From positions 682,001 through 746,000 of the forward strand of contig NZ_QOVM01000002.1 in NCBI RefSeq assembly GCF_004104375.1: a stretch of 64,000 nt of DNA, read 5' to 3'. Origin of the DNA: Leeuwenhoekiella aequorea (GTDB lineage: Bacteria > Bacteroidota > Bacteroidia > Flavobacteriales > Flavobacteriaceae). A model generated the notes under the pieces. That model was not told the DNA's origin, did not search any database, and worked only from the letters and a program-made list of their open reading frames with translations. Made by a program: the position numbers and the translations under genes. Below, piece by piece: positions 17,609 to 27,024 of the stretch. How positions within the stretch are numbered: the stretch's first letter is position 1; the number at the start of each line of letters is the position of its first letter.

Positions 17609-18265
17609 CTATTCTATATCACCTAGTGTATAGTCTGTAAAATCTAAAGGATTAAAGTTTTTAAAATGACCGTTGAGTTCTATAAGTCTGCGTGTACGAT
17701 TTATCTCTTCAACCATAGGTATGGTAGCAGATAAATGATCTATTAGATAAATATAACGATCAGCTTCTTTTTCCATTTTAATAAGCTTTAGCTCCTGCTC
17801 TATCGAAAGACCTAATTTATGCGCAAAACTAAAACTGGTCACTTCGTCTGCTAGAAATACTGGCGCTTCTACTTGTAGGGCCTCATAGAGACGTAGAACT
17901 AATTTAATAAATAGCAATTTTTGATTTGTCGTACCATTTTTGATATCATCTAGAAACTGTACTTCTGCACCAGCGTAAAGTCTATCTGAAAGAGTAGGTT
18001 GAAAATCTAAAATTTTAAAAACGCGTATACCCTCACAAACCACATCACTAGCACCGCTTGAATATTTTTTATCGACTTTTACAAGTTTAACTTCTGTACC
18101 ATATGCTAGAGTTTTCTCAATATAGGCTGGTATGCCAAAGGTTATCTCGTGTTGTTCGCAGTCATTTACAAGTTGTTGATACCTGTCTTCAAAAATATGT
18201 AAAGCCAATCGTTCTTCTGGAAAGACGACCATCTCCAATGGAAACATTGCTAATGTTGATGTCAT
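17609..18265 (-). CDS. LON substrate-binding-domain protein
   Basis: A 218-residue protein that matches the N-terminal substrate-binding domain of Lon protease: MFPLEMVVFPEERLALHIFEDRYQQL is its opening in pieces (MFPLEMVVFP, ALHIFEDRY), followed by a beta-rich half and a helical C-terminal half. It has no AAA+ or protease domain, so it is one of the stand-alone LON-domain proteins of unknown role; an adaptor or proteostasis function is inference. It lies upstream of sucC on the same strand, but sucC has its own promoter. A divergent promoter region separates it from lysA. Confidence 0.85.
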   Translation of the reverse strand: MTSTLAMFPLEMVVFPEERLALHIFEDRYQQLVNDCEQHEITFGIPAYIEKTLAYGTEVKLVKVDKKYSSGASDVVCEGIRVFKILDFQPTLSDRLYAGAEVQFLDDIKNGTTNQKLLFIKLVLRLYEALQVEAPVFLADEVTSFSFAHKLGLSIEQELKLIKMEKEADRYIYLIDHLSATIPMVEEINRTRRLIELNGHFKNFNPLDFTDYTLGDIE

Positions 18266-18383
18266 ATAACACTTCTTTTTCGTGAAAATAACTAATTACG
18301 GTTCAAAAATTAATTTTTTACTATTTCTCTAACAGATTGATCAATTTTTGAACTTGTTAGGTGCTTAAGTAGATATTCTATAT

Positions 18384-18391
18384 TAGATTTG
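18384..18391 (+). promoter_or_regulatory. Bacteroidota -7 box (TAGATTTG) of lysA
   Basis: Exact TAnnTTTG match 21 bases before the lysA ATG. TTG trinucleotides upstream (around 18348 and 18354) are too far for a standard -33 spacing, so only the -7 box is claimed. Confidence 0.6.
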
Positions 18392-18412
18392 CACGTTTAA
18401 AGTCTTATAGTT

Positions 18413-19630
18413 ATGACCAATCAAAATCTTCTAGCAATTGCTAAAGAATACGGTAGCCCGATATATGTTTATGATGCTGCTAAAATAGAATCACAATACA
18501 ACAGGTTAACGGGTGCATTTAAAAAGGTTAAAGAATTGCGTATTAATTATGCGGTTAAAGCCCTTTCTAATATGGCAATACTTCAACTTATTCACGGTTT
18601 TGGTGCCGGTCTTGACACCGTAAGTATTCAAGAAGTTCGCTTAGGTCTTGCAGCAGGCGTAGATCCTTCAAAAATTATGTTTACTCCTAATGGTGTTTCT
18701 CTTAACGAATTAGAGGAAGTTGCTAAAATGGGGGTACAAATTAATATAGATAATTTATCTATTCTCGAACAATTTGGCACCAAGCACCCAAAAACTCCTG
18801 TTTGTATACGTATCAACCCCCACGTTATGGCTGGAGGAAATTCTAATATTTCTGTAGGTCATATAGACAGTAAATTTGGAATAAGTATTCACCAGATTCC
18901 GCATCTGCTACGAATTGTTGAAAACACAAAGATGAATATCAACGGTATTCATATGCATACGGGAAGTGATATTCTCGATATAGATGTGTTCTTACACGCT
19001 GCAGAAATTCTTTTTGATACTGCCAAAGACTTCAAAGATCTTGAGTTTTTAGACTTTGGAAGTGGTTTTAAAGTACCTTATAAGCCCGGAGATATTGAGA
19101 CCGATATTGAAGAACTTGGCGATAAGCTATCGACTCGGTTTAACGAATTTGCAAAGGCTTATGGGAAACCGCTTACTCTTGTTTTTGAACCTGGAAAGTT
19201 TTTAGTAAGTGAAGCCGGCAAATTCTTAGTTAACGTAAATGTTATTAAGCAAACTACTTCTACGGTATTTGCTCAGGTAGATAGTGGCTTTAACCACTTA
19301 ATACGCCCTATGCTTTACGGAAGTCAGCATGAGATTCATAATATTTCAAACCCCTTAGGACGCGAACGTTTTTATTCGGTAGTAGGATATATTTGTGAGA
19401 CAGATACTTTTGCGACAAACCGAAGAATCCCTGAAATTGCTGAAGATGATATATTAGCATTTAGTAATGCAGGTGCATACTGCTACAGTATGGCAAGTAA
19501 TTATAATTCTCGATATCGTCCTGCTGAAGTGTTATTTATGGATGGAGAAGCACATCTAATAAGAGAGCGTGAGACATTTGAAGATCTTTTAAAACATCAA
19601 ATCCCTCTGAAACAAATAGAAAATGCTTAA
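18413..19630 (+). CDS. lysA: Diaminopimelate decarboxylase
   Basis: A 405-residue fold-type III PLP enzyme. K49 in INYAVKA is the Schiff-base lysine; HMHTGSDI, FGSGFKVPY and FEPGKFL bind PLP phosphate and substrate; the C-terminal GAYCYSMASNYN completes the dimer active site with its cysteine and tyrosine. It converts meso-diaminopimelate to L-lysine (EC 4.1.1.20), the last lysine step. It stands alone between a clear -7 box and a strong terminator. Confidence 0.95.
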   Translation: MTNQNLLAIAKEYGSPIYVYDAAKIESQYNRLTGAFKKVKELRINYAVKALSNMAILQLIHGFGAGLDTVSIQEVRLGLAAGVDPSKIMFTPNGVSLNELEEVAKMGVQINIDNLSILEQFGTKHPKTPVCIRINPHVMAGGNSNISVGHIDSKFGISIHQIPHLLRIVENTKMNINGIHMHTGSDILDIDVFLHAAEILFDTAKDFKDLEFLDFGSGFKVPYKPGDIETDIEELGDKLSTRFNEFAKAYGKPLTLVFEPGKFLVSEAGKFLVNVNVIKQTTSTVFAQVDSGFNHLIRPMLYGSQHEIHNISNPLGRERFYSVVGYICETDTFATNRRIPEIAEDDILAFSNAGAYCYSMASNYNSRYRPAEVLFMDGEAHLIRERETFEDLLKHQIPLKQIENA

Positions 19631-19633
19631 CTA

Positions 19634-19657
19634 TATGTGAGTTTTATTTTTCACATA
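19634..19657 (+). other. Small hairpin after lysA
   Basis: Arms TATGTGA / TCACATA with a 10-base T-rich loop directly behind the lysA stop; precedes the main terminator. Confidence 0.4.
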
Positions 19658-19662
19658 AATTT

Positions 19663-19716
19663 CTAAAAAAAAATAATGAGCCCTGAAGCAAAGCTTCAGG
19701 GCTCATTATTTTTTTC
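19663..19716. terminator. Strong bidirectional terminator of lysA
   Basis: A perfect 18-base stem (19672-19689 pairs with 19693-19710) around a three-base loop, with T-runs on both strands. It is the longest perfect hairpin seen in the window. Confidence 0.95.
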
Positions 19717-19846
19717 AATTTTAGCGAATTCATCAGCGCTTGAACTGATAAAATGATTAAATTAAAATATACTCAATGAAAAGATTAGAAAATAGGCATT
19801 TGTATTTAAAATCTTTAATTTCGTTGATTATAATAATTCATATTAA

Positions 19847-20494
19847 GTGAATAAAAGAGTACTCACAACAATCATTACTTGCTTAGTTTTTTTCGCTTCA
19901 CAGGCTCAGCAAATTGCTGTGCTTCAATACGAAGGGGGTGGCGACTGGTACTCAAATCCTACGTCCCTGCCTAATCTGGTAAAGTTTTGTAATAAAAATA
20001 TTTATACACAGCTCGATACAAAAATTGCAACTGTTCTTGCCACAGACACTGGTATTATGCAATTTCCTTTTGTGCATATGACCGGCCACGGGAATGTTTT
20101 CTTTTCTGATGAAGCTCTAGATAATCTCCGCAATTATTTAAATGGAGGTGGATTTTTACATATCGATGATAATTACGGTATTGATGAATATTTGAGACCG
20201 CAGCTTAAAAGATTATTTCCAAAGGAAGAATTAATAGAATTACCCGCATCTCATCCACTTTTTTCAACGGCCTATACATTTGAAAAGGGATTACCTAAAA
20301 TACACGAGCACAATGGCACAAGGCCTCTTGCTTTAGGTATTTTTAGAGAAAATAGACTGGTGTTATTATATACGTTAGAAAGCGATTTAGGAGATGGATG
20401 GGAAAATCCTGAAGTACACAATGATCCTCCTGCAGTTCACGAAAAAGCATTAAAAATGGGTGCGAATATTATAAAGTACGTTTTTGAAAACTAA
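19847..20494 (+). CDS. DUF4159 domain protein, exported
   Basis: A 215-residue protein with an N-terminal signal peptide (FFASQAQ) and a DUF4159 domain: LQYEGGGDWYSNP, MTGHGNVFFSD, LNGGGFLHIDDNYG and LYTLESDLGDGWENP. The domain has a glutamine-amidotransferase-like look, but the catalytic role is unknown. Start is GTG at 19847; a near-consensus -7 box (TAATTTCG, about 19817) precedes it. The downstream methyltransferase frame overlaps its end by 11 bases, and two further genes follow without gaps, so it heads a four-gene operon. Confidence 0.83.
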   Translation: MNKRVLTTIITCLVFFASQAQQIAVLQYEGGGDWYSNPTSLPNLVKFCNKNIYTQLDTKIATVLATDTGIMQFPFVHMTGHGNVFFSDEALDNLRNYLNGGGFLHIDDNYGIDEYLRPQLKRLFPKEELIELPASHPLFSTAYTFEKGLPKIHEHNGTRPLALGIFRENRLVLLYTLESDLGDGWENPEVHNDPPAVHEKALKMGANIIKYVFEN

Positions 20495-20996
20495 ACAGTT
20501 ATCGCACGAAAATACACAAATAGAACCTAATACTTTTCATTTAGTTCTGGTTTGTGATGGCATAACCAGTCCGGCAAATGCAGGAGGTTTAATGCGGCTT
20601 TCCGATGCATTAGGAATTTATCACGTGTATTTTTGTAATAGTAAAATTAATTTTGAAAGTTCGAGATTTAAAAGAACTGCGCGGTCTACAGAAATGTACG
20701 TACCTTATACGCAGACTCTAGATACTCAAGCACTCTTAGAAAATTTAGTTGCCACTAATTATAAATTGATAGGTCTAGAACTTACTAATACAAGTTTACC
20801 ACTTACAGCTTATAAAACGGGAGAAAATACCAAAATTGCATTGGTTCTTGGTAATGAACGCAACGGGATTTCTCAAGAGGTTTTAGACAAATTAAATGAT
20901 ACCGTCTTTATACCCATGCACGGTAAAAACAGTAGTATGAATGTAGCTCAAGCCGCAGCAATTGCAGCTTACAACCTTATTAACAATGCCTTATAA
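20484..20996 (+). CDS. TrmH/SpoU-family RNA 2'-O-methyltransferase
   Basis: A 170-residue SPOUT methyltransferase with the three family motifs: SPANAGGLMRLSDALG near the N-terminus, LVLGNERNGIS, and the knot segment PMHGKNSSMNVAQAAAIAAY that binds S-adenosylmethionine. It lacks the extra N-terminal substrate domain of RlmB, so it fits the compact TrmH-like group; the target RNA is not predictable. No ATG is available; TTG at 20484, overlapping the DUF4159 stop by 11 bases, is the likely start by translational coupling. Confidence 0.88.
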   Translation: MKTKQLSHENTQIEPNTFHLVLVCDGITSPANAGGLMRLSDALGIYHVYFCNSKINFESSRFKRTARSTEMYVPYTQTLDTQALLENLVATNYKLIGLELTNTSLPLTAYKTGENTKIALVLGNERNGISQEVLDKLNDTVFIPMHGKNSSMNVAQAAAIAAYNLINNAL

Positions 20997-22090
20997 TGGA
21001 AGATAAATCTAAAATAATTGCATATGGTATTCTTAGAGCGCTAGGTATACTTGGCGGAATCATATTAATTCTTTGGTTCTTATACAAGGTGCAGGCTGTA
21101 ATAATGTTTATTGCTATAGCTGCAGTTGTTTCGCTAATAGGAAGGCCCATAGTAACCTTCTTAAAAACACGACTCAAATTTGGTGATGTGGGAGCAGCAA
21201 TAACAACGCTTCTCATCGTTATGGGTATTATTGTAGGAATCATAGCCATTTTTGTACCTATACTTATCGATCAGAGTGAACACATAAGTAAAATAAATTT
21301 TGAAGAAGTTCAGCACAATATAAATCGCCTCAACGTGGAGTTTAGCCGTTCGTTGGGTGTAGATCAGGTTACGTTAATAGAAGGATTGAAACAATCTGAT
21401 TTTATCAAAAATTTTGATATTTCAGTAATACCAACATTTATCAATAGCATCCTCGGAAATTTTAGTTCTCTAGTAGTAGGCTTACTTTCGGTAACTTTTA
21501 TTTCCTTCTTTTTACTGAAAGACAGCAGATTACTTTTAGATAGTTTTCTAGTATTTGCAAATAAAGGAGAAGAAAATAAATTTAAACACGTCTTTCATAA
21601 AACGAAACATTTATTGAGTAGGTACTTCATTGGGATTCTTCTACAACTTCTAATTCTCTTTGTAATCTATTCCATTTTACTTTTTAGTTTTCAAATACCT
21701 AATGCTTTCGCGATAGCTCTTTTTTGTGCTATGCTTAATGTGGTTCCGTATATAGGACCGGTCATTGGATGTGGTGTAATGATGTTGTTAGTTATTAGCG
21801 GATATTTTACCGCAGATTTTGAAACCGTTATCCTTCCCAAAATGATTTATATTTTTATAGGATATTGTATTGCTCAGCTAATTGACAATTTCATCAACCA
21901 ACCGTTGATTTTTGGAAATAGTGTAAAATCACATCCCTTAGAGATCTTTCTTGTTATTATTATTGCCGGTTTGTTATTTGGAATATTAGGAATGGTAATA
22001 GCAATCCCTACTTACACGGCAATTAAAGTGGTCGCACAAGAATTCTTATCTGAATATAAAATCGTTCAAAAACTTACTAAAAACCTTTAA
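20996..22090 (+). CDS. AI-2E family transporter
   Basis: A 364-residue inner-membrane protein with about eight hydrophobic segments in the layout of the AI-2E/UPF0118 family: paired N-terminal helices, a longer extracytoplasmic stretch (about 95-150), and conserved VVPYIGPVIG and FINQPLIFG near the C-terminus. Members export AI-2 or act as sodium/proton antiporters; substrate here is unknown. The ATG overlaps the stop of the preceding methyltransferase by one base (TAATG), so it is coupled. Confidence 0.88.
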   Translation: MEDKSKIIAYGILRALGILGGIILILWFLYKVQAVIMFIAIAAVVSLIGRPIVTFLKTRLKFGDVGAAITTLLIVMGIIVGIIAIFVPILIDQSEHISKINFEEVQHNINRLNVEFSRSLGVDQVTLIEGLKQSDFIKNFDISVIPTFINSILGNFSSLVVGLLSVTFISFFLLKDSRLLLDSFLVFANKGEENKFKHVFHKTKHLLSRYFIGILLQLLILFVIYSILLFSFQIPNAFAIALFCAMLNVVPYIGPVIGCGVMMLLVISGYFTADFETVILPKMIYIFIGYCIAQLIDNFINQPLIFGNSVKSHPLEIFLVIIIAGLLFGILGMVIAIPTYTAIKVVAQEFLSEYKIVQKLTKNL

Positions 22091-22093
22091 TAC

Positions 22094-23281
22094 TTGAACT
22101 ACCGACTTTTAGATAAAGATGTTGTAGAATTTATTCATTCAAACCTAAATGAAGATATTTCAAGATTGATTCTTAAAGGGAGTCCGTTTTCTGATGTAAC
22201 AATTCAGGAACTAGCTCAGCAGCTTATTGGGTTTCAAAAAGCACAAAATAAACTACCTTCGTGGTTTTCTAATTCAGAGATATATTTTCCTCCTAAACTT
22301 AATCTAGAGCAAACCTCATCTGAGGCTACTGCATCCTATAAAGCAAGTTTATTTACAGGATCAAAAGCAATAGATCTTACAGGCGGTTTCGGGATTGATG
22401 ATTATTATTTAAGTAAAAATTTCAAACAAGTAACCCACTGCGAGATTAATGAAGATCTCGCAGCAATAGCTGCGCATAATTATAAATCGTTAGGAGCAGG
22501 AAATATAAGTGTTGTCACGTCAGATAGTCTAAAGTATTTGGAAAAAACAGATGCTTTTTACGATTTGATTTATGCAGATCCCTCACGACGATCTATCAGT
22601 AAAGGCAAAGTATTTATGTTGAAAGATTGTGAGCCTAATATACCTGATAACCTAGATTTATTATTTAAAAAAACAGATACTGTAGTATTAAAAACCAGTC
22701 CGTTGCTGGACATAACTGCCGGATTAAAGGAACTTAATTATGTAGTTGAAATTCACGTTGTAGCGGTTAAGAATGAAGTGAAAGAATTACTTTGGGTTCT
22801 TAAGAAAAACAGAGCACAACAATCTATAAAATTAGTAGCAGTAAATCTTGATAGTGATTATACGACTCCGGTAACGCTTAATTTTGAAGCACAAAACGAA
22901 TCATTTTCTGCTTATGCAGAGCCATCAACGTATTTGTATGAGCCTAATGCTGCTTTATTAAAATTAGGAGTTTTTAACTGGATAAGTACGCATTACCATT
23001 TAGAAAAACTTGCTCCAAATTCACATTTATATACTTCTGATAAAAAAATTGAATTTCCGGGGAGAGTGTTTAAAATCAACGCTACTGTTCCTTATTCAAA
23101 AAAAGAAATTAGCAAGCTTCTAAAAAATAAAAAAGCACATATTACGACACGTAATTTTAAAGAAAGTGCTCCTGCATTACGATCTAAATTTAAGGTACTT
23201 GACGGTGGGGATACGTATTTATTTTTCACCACTCTGGAGAACAATAAATCGATTATGCTTAGCTGTTCGAAATTGACTTAA
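22094..23281 (+). CDS. Class I SAM-dependent methyltransferase with THUMP-like domain
   Basis: A 395-residue protein with an N-terminal helical part, a Rossmann methyltransferase core (AIDLTGGFGIDDYY as motif I, EINEDLAA, and LIYADPSRR as motif IV) and a C-terminal THUMP-like region (RVFKINATVPYSKKEI onward). Such proteins probably methylate RNA, but no substrate is established. It starts with TTG at 22094, three bases after the AI-2E gene. Its 3' end overlaps that of the convergent heme oxygenase gene by four bases. Confidence 0.85.
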   Translation: MNYRLLDKDVVEFIHSNLNEDISRLILKGSPFSDVTIQELAQQLIGFQKAQNKLPSWFSNSEIYFPPKLNLEQTSSEATASYKASLFTGSKAIDLTGGFGIDDYYLSKNFKQVTHCEINEDLAAIAAHNYKSLGAGNISVVTSDSLKYLEKTDAFYDLIYADPSRRSISKGKVFMLKDCEPNIPDNLDLLFKKTDTVVLKTSPLLDITAGLKELNYVVEIHVVAVKNEVKELLWVLKKNRAQQSIKLVAVNLDSDYTTPVTLNFEAQNESFSAYAEPSTYLYEPNAALLKLGVFNWISTHYHLEKLAPNSHLYTSDKKIEFPGRVFKINATVPYSKKEISKLLKNKKAHITTRNFKESAPALRSKFKVLDGGDTYLFFTTLENNKSIMLSCSKLT

Positions 23282-23841
23282 TATGACTTTTGAAAAATTT
23301 CAAAAGCAAAGTGAGCTCCATCTACCGCCTCATCAATTTCTGAATCTGTGTAGGCCTTTTCATTTACAGCTTCAGTAAAGGCTTTCCACCTATTCATAAC
23401 ATCTTGCGCAGATTTTCCAAAAAAGTGATGTGTTTCAATAGTGTTGATCCCCTTACAATTCTCTAGATTTTTTCTAATTAAAAGGCCTCCCATCATCGAG
23501 CCTTCTGCAACGTAAAGTATTCCCAGGAGAAAAGGATAATTTATCTCATTAGGTAAAGATTCATTAAGTTTTGAGGGCAAGGATGCACCTAATTGTTTTA
23601 AATCATTTTCTAATGCTTCGGCTTTTTTTGAATCTGCAAAGACTCTTAAAGATTCAGGCATAGGGCCTGAAAATTGTTTTGATAATTCAGAAAGCGTATA
23701 ATAAGCTTGGTAATTTTGAGATAATAGCGCCTTATATTGATCTAATGTTATACTATGATCCAGTATATATTTTGCAAGGTTATCAGCTTCTGTTTCTTTA
23801 TGAAGCGTTGCCGTCCTTGTCTTTAAATGTTGTAAAATCAT
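23278..23841 (-). CDS. bphO: Heme oxygenase (BphO-like), makes biliverdin for the phytochrome
   Basis: A 187-residue heme oxygenase. H14 in TATLHKETE is the proximal heme ligand, and YVAEGSMMGGLLIRK is the distal helix motif of bacterial enzymes associated with phytochromes. It opens heme to biliverdin, CO and iron. It is the last gene of the phytochrome operon, and its start overlaps the preceding receiver gene by 44 bases in another frame. Context makes chromophore supply much more likely than iron scavenging. Convergent with the THUMP-like methyltransferase. Confidence 0.93.
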   Translation of the reverse strand: MILQHLKTRTATLHKETEADNLAKYILDHSITLDQYKALLSQNYQAYYTLSELSKQFSGPMPESLRVFADSKKAEALENDLKQLGASLPSKLNESLPNEINYPFLLGILYVAEGSMMGGLLIRKNLENCKGINTIETHHFFGKSAQDVMNRWKAFTEAVNEKAYTDSEIDEAVDGAHFAFEIFQKSY

Positions 23842-24385
23842 ATCCTAATTTAAGGCGTTTTAAGTCTTCCTGTATTTTGTTCATTCCGTCTCGATGAGAC
23901 ATATTTTCTCTGGAAAAATTTTCTAAAAAAAGCTCGATATCACTTACTAACTTTTTACTCTCCAAAATACGTTTGCGTACTGGATTTATATAAGGTCCGT
24001 TGTTACTTATCGCTTTAAGATAAGGCTCAATACGCTTATGTAAGGTACTTATATTCTTCTTCAAGATGTAGCCAGAAGCACCATTGAGTATAGTATCTGC
24101 TGCAAGCTCTTCATCATTGATAGTACCTGTAATAAATATAAATGTAACCGAAGGAGCTACCTCCTGAGCTAACTCTAATATATCTAAACCTGTACAAGTA
24201 GGTAAATTATAATCAGATAGAATAAGGTCTGGCTTTAAATTAGATAAAGCCAATTTAAAATCTCTCAAATTATTACATACTGAAATAGTAGCGTTTTCAG
24301 CAATTTTTGAAATTTCTCGTTTGATCAAAGTGCTATCACTAGGATTGTCTTCAACCATTAAAATCTGTAAAGGTTCTTTAATCAT
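23798..24385 (-). CDS. Response regulator with helical C-terminal extension
   Basis: About 195 residues. The receiver domain spans roughly residues 1-125, with phospho-acceptor aspartate in LILSDYNLP, conserved acidic MVEDNP, threonine in FITGT and lysine in ILKKN. A charged, mainly helical tail of about 70 residues follows (NPVRKRILESKKLVSD onward); I recognise no DNA-binding or enzymatic domain in it. The ATG at 24385, one base after the upstream stop, is preferred; a longer start at 24403 would overlap. It is operonic with the phytochrome and is a probable phosphate receiver of it. Confidence 0.87.
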   Translation of the reverse strand: MIKEPLQILMVEDNPSDSTLIKREISKIAENATISVCNNLRDFKLALSNLKPDLILSDYNLPTCTGLDILELAQEVAPSVTFIFITGTINDEELAADTILNGASGYILKKNISTLHKRIEPYLKAISNNGPYINPVRKRILESKKLVSDIELFLENFSRENMSHRDGMNKIQEDLKRLKLGYDFTTFKDKDGNAS

Positions 24386-24386
24386 C

Positions 24387-24797
24387 TTATTTATTATATA
24401 CAATCCAATATTCTATTAAAACAGGCAAGGTTTTGCTTAATTCCAAATAGCTTTTAGGCTTTTCTAAAAAACTATTTGCACCTATCTCATACGCTTCTTT
24501 AATATCTTTTTTTAAATCTGAAGATGAGAAAATAACGACAGGAATATTTAAATATTCCTTATAAGCCCTAAATCTTTTTAAAATCTCAAGTCCATCTAAT
24601 TTTGGTATTTTAATGTCAAGCAAAATTAATTTGGGTAATGCTAACTTAAAACTTTCACTCTCTAAGTAACTTATAGCCTCTTCCCCATCGCAAATGTGCA
24701 TCAGATTATATTCTGGAATATGCTTCTTAAATATACGTTTCATTAACGCTACATCTCGTGGGTTATCTTCTATAGAAAGAATGTGATTTGAATACAC
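24387..24797 (-). CDS. Single-domain response regulator (Rcp1-like)
   Basis: A 136-residue stand-alone receiver: acidic IEDNP, phospho-aspartate in LILLDIKIPKLDG, serine in FSSSD and the conserved lysine in FLEKPKSYLEL. The form (long alpha1 and an insert after beta3) is like Rcp1-type partners encoded next to phytochromes. It lies 12 bases after the phytochrome gene and is the best candidate for direct phosphotransfer. No output domain. Confidence 0.92.
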   Translation of the reverse strand: MYSNHILSIEDNPRDVALMKRIFKKHIPEYNLMHICDGEEAISYLESESFKLALPKLILLDIKIPKLDGLEILKRFRAYKEYLNIPVVIFSSSDLKKDIKEAYEIGANSFLEKPKSYLELSKTLPVLIEYWIVYNK

Positions 24798-24809
24798 TTA
24801 ATAAAAATT

Positions 24810-27023
24810 TTATCCTAAATTAAAGAAAAAAGTACTTCCTTCATTAATCGCACTCTTTACAGTAATAATTCCAGAATGTTTTTTAACAATACGAGCTACG
24901 ATGGCCAGGCCTATGCCAGAACCTTCATACTCCTCACCTACTAAGCGATTAAAGAGTTTAAATATGCGATGCTCGTGCTTTTGATCAAATCCTATCCCGT
25001 TATCCTTAACATAGTAAAATAGATCTCCATTTAATAATGTAGAGCCTACTTCAATATACGGTTCCTCAGCTTTCCCGGTGTATTTAATTGCATTTGTAAG
25101 CAGATTCTGCATTAACTGAGTAACCATTTTAGCATCCCCGTTAAGCATTGGCATATTAGCGTCAATAGTAATCTTAAGCTTAGGATGGTTTAGCCTAACA
25201 TTTAAGAAATCTAGGATATCATTTGTAATTTTAGCGAGATCAAATGGTGCCCGTTCAGTTTCATATTGGGTTACTTTTGAAAATTCTAAGATATTATCAA
25301 TAAGCTGATTCATATTACTGGCAGAATCTAAAATAGTCTCAATAGCAGATTTACCAAAGTCATCTAACTCTTCATAATAATCTTCTTTAAGAATCTGTGT
25401 AAAACCATCTATTCCTCTTAACGGGGCTCTTAAATCGTGTGCAACACTATAACTGAAGGTTTCTAAATCTTCGTAAGCAATAGTAAGTTTATTATTTAAG
25501 GTTTTTACTTCCTCGTACTTCTTTAAAATTATTTCAGAAATATTTTGACGCAATACGCTTGCAGCTTCTACTTCATAATCCTGCCAGGGTTCTGATTTTT
25601 TCTCTTGAGAAACAGACCACTTTTCAAAAGACTTACGTGGCGAAATTCTGAAGTTTTTCTCATTAGTAAATGACTTATCTGGATTTCCTGCCCAATTTAC
25701 TGTGCTTTTCTTTTCTGGTTTAAACCAGATTAGACAATCATCTTTGAATTTTGAAATAAAAACACACAATACACCTGAAGCCTTTCTAATCAAATCCTTA
25801 TCACAGTCTAAATCTAAAATAAACTCGTTTGACTGAAATAAATTTTGAGTTGAGCGTTTTTTAATCTCTGAAATGAATTTAAAGATATCTCTTTCTTCTG
25901 GGGCATCTCCCAGACGATATACGATATCATCAATGTATAAAGCAGCCCCGCTGGCATCATTGAGATCGAGAAGATTCATATCTCCTTTAACTAAGCCTTC
26001 ACTTATATCCCAATTTTCACTTATCTGTTTCATTAGCGTATTACGCAAATTTGCAGACTCGTTCACTTTCTCAAGTAACGTATTTGTAGTTGATAATAAA
26101 AGTTGACTCGAGAACACCTGCGTCAGAAACTTACAAGATTGACGCTCGTAATAGTTAACAAACTTAGGCGTATAATGATGACAAGCTATTAATCCCCAAA
26201 GCGTACCCTTAAATATTATTGCCGCAGTGAGTGATGCACCTACATTCATATTTTGCAAGTACTCTATATGAATAGGTGACGTTCCTCTAAGCTCACTTAG
26301 AGTTAAATCTACAGGATTATTGCGCTCTACACCCTGATGTGCTAAAATAGATACAGGCGCTTCATTTACATCTGAAATGATGCGTACACCTTGTTTTAAA
26401 AATAGATCGCGAGCTTGTTTAGGAATATCACTTGCTGGGTACCTCAGACCCAACCAGGTTTCCATTCCCTGATCGCGAGCTTCAGAAATAACAATGCCAT
26501 CCCAGTTCTCATCAAACTTATAGATCATAACTCGGTTATAATCGTAGAGTTTCTTTATAAGATCTACCGCAACATCACACATTTGCTGCTCGTTATTTTG
26601 CTCGCTGAGTCTCGTAACAACTTCTGAGAGCTGAATTTGATAATCAAAAGCGTTTTGCGACTCTTGAAAATTCTCGAACTCCAACAAGATAGAATTACCT
26701 GTTTTATGGGCAATTAATAAAATATCTTCATTGTTTAAATGCAGGCGTACCGGAGAAAGCTTTACGTGATTTGTTGCATTTTCTAAATCATTAATAAGGT
26801 GGTCTTCAACAAGAGATTCTAGTGAAGAACCTAGTAACTCACTAATAGATTTATTAAATAAGGTGTCTATATTTTCACTACAATAGGTTATTTCTAATGT
26901 AGTAGCATCACAAACCAGTAAGTAGCCGTGGCTTTGTATTTTGCCTATTATATGTATAGGTTCTTTATCACAATCGATAAGCTTTAAATCTTCAGGATAT
27001 AATTCTGATGAACCCTCTTTCAT
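24810..27023 (-). CDS. bphP: Bacteriophytochrome histidine kinase
   Basis: A 737-residue red/far-red photoreceptor. The N-terminal extension carries C18 (LIDCDKEPIHIIGKIQSHG), the thioether attachment site for biliverdin. PAS (about 15-110), GAF (about 135-305, with PASDIPKQAR and the HIEYLQNMNVGASL chromophore helix, LWGLIACHH) and PHY (about 320-500, tongue motif PRKSFEKW) are followed by a HisKA domain (H in SVAHDLRAPLRG) and HATPase (N-box NLLTNAIKYT, GIGLAIVARI). All functional residues look intact. The start follows the stop of the CheB/CheR kinase gene by one base. Receivers and heme oxygenase are downstream. Confidence 0.96.
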   Translation of the reverse strand: MKEGSSELYPEDLKLIDCDKEPIHIIGKIQSHGYLLVCDATTLEITYCSENIDTLFNKSISELLGSSLESLVEDHLINDLENATNHVKLSPVRLHLNNEDILLIAHKTGNSILLEFENFQESQNAFDYQIQLSEVVTRLSEQNNEQQMCDVAVDLIKKLYDYNRVMIYKFDENWDGIVISEARDQGMETWLGLRYPASDIPKQARDLFLKQGVRIISDVNEAPVSILAHQGVERNNPVDLTLSELRGTSPIHIEYLQNMNVGASLTAAIIFKGTLWGLIACHHYTPKFVNYYERQSCKFLTQVFSSQLLLSTTNTLLEKVNESANLRNTLMKQISENWDISEGLVKGDMNLLDLNDASGAALYIDDIVYRLGDAPEERDIFKFISEIKKRSTQNLFQSNEFILDLDCDKDLIRKASGVLCVFISKFKDDCLIWFKPEKKSTVNWAGNPDKSFTNEKNFRISPRKSFEKWSVSQEKKSEPWQDYEVEAASVLRQNISEIILKKYEEVKTLNNKLTIAYEDLETFSYSVAHDLRAPLRGIDGFTQILKEDYYEELDDFGKSAIETILDSASNMNQLIDNILEFSKVTQYETERAPFDLAKITNDILDFLNVRLNHPKLKITIDANMPMLNGDAKMVTQLMQNLLTNAIKYTGKAEEPYIEVGSTLLNGDLFYYVKDNGIGFDQKHEHRIFKLFNRLVGEEYEGSGIGLAIVARIVKKHSGIITVKSAINEGSTFFFNLG

Positions 27024-27024
27024 A

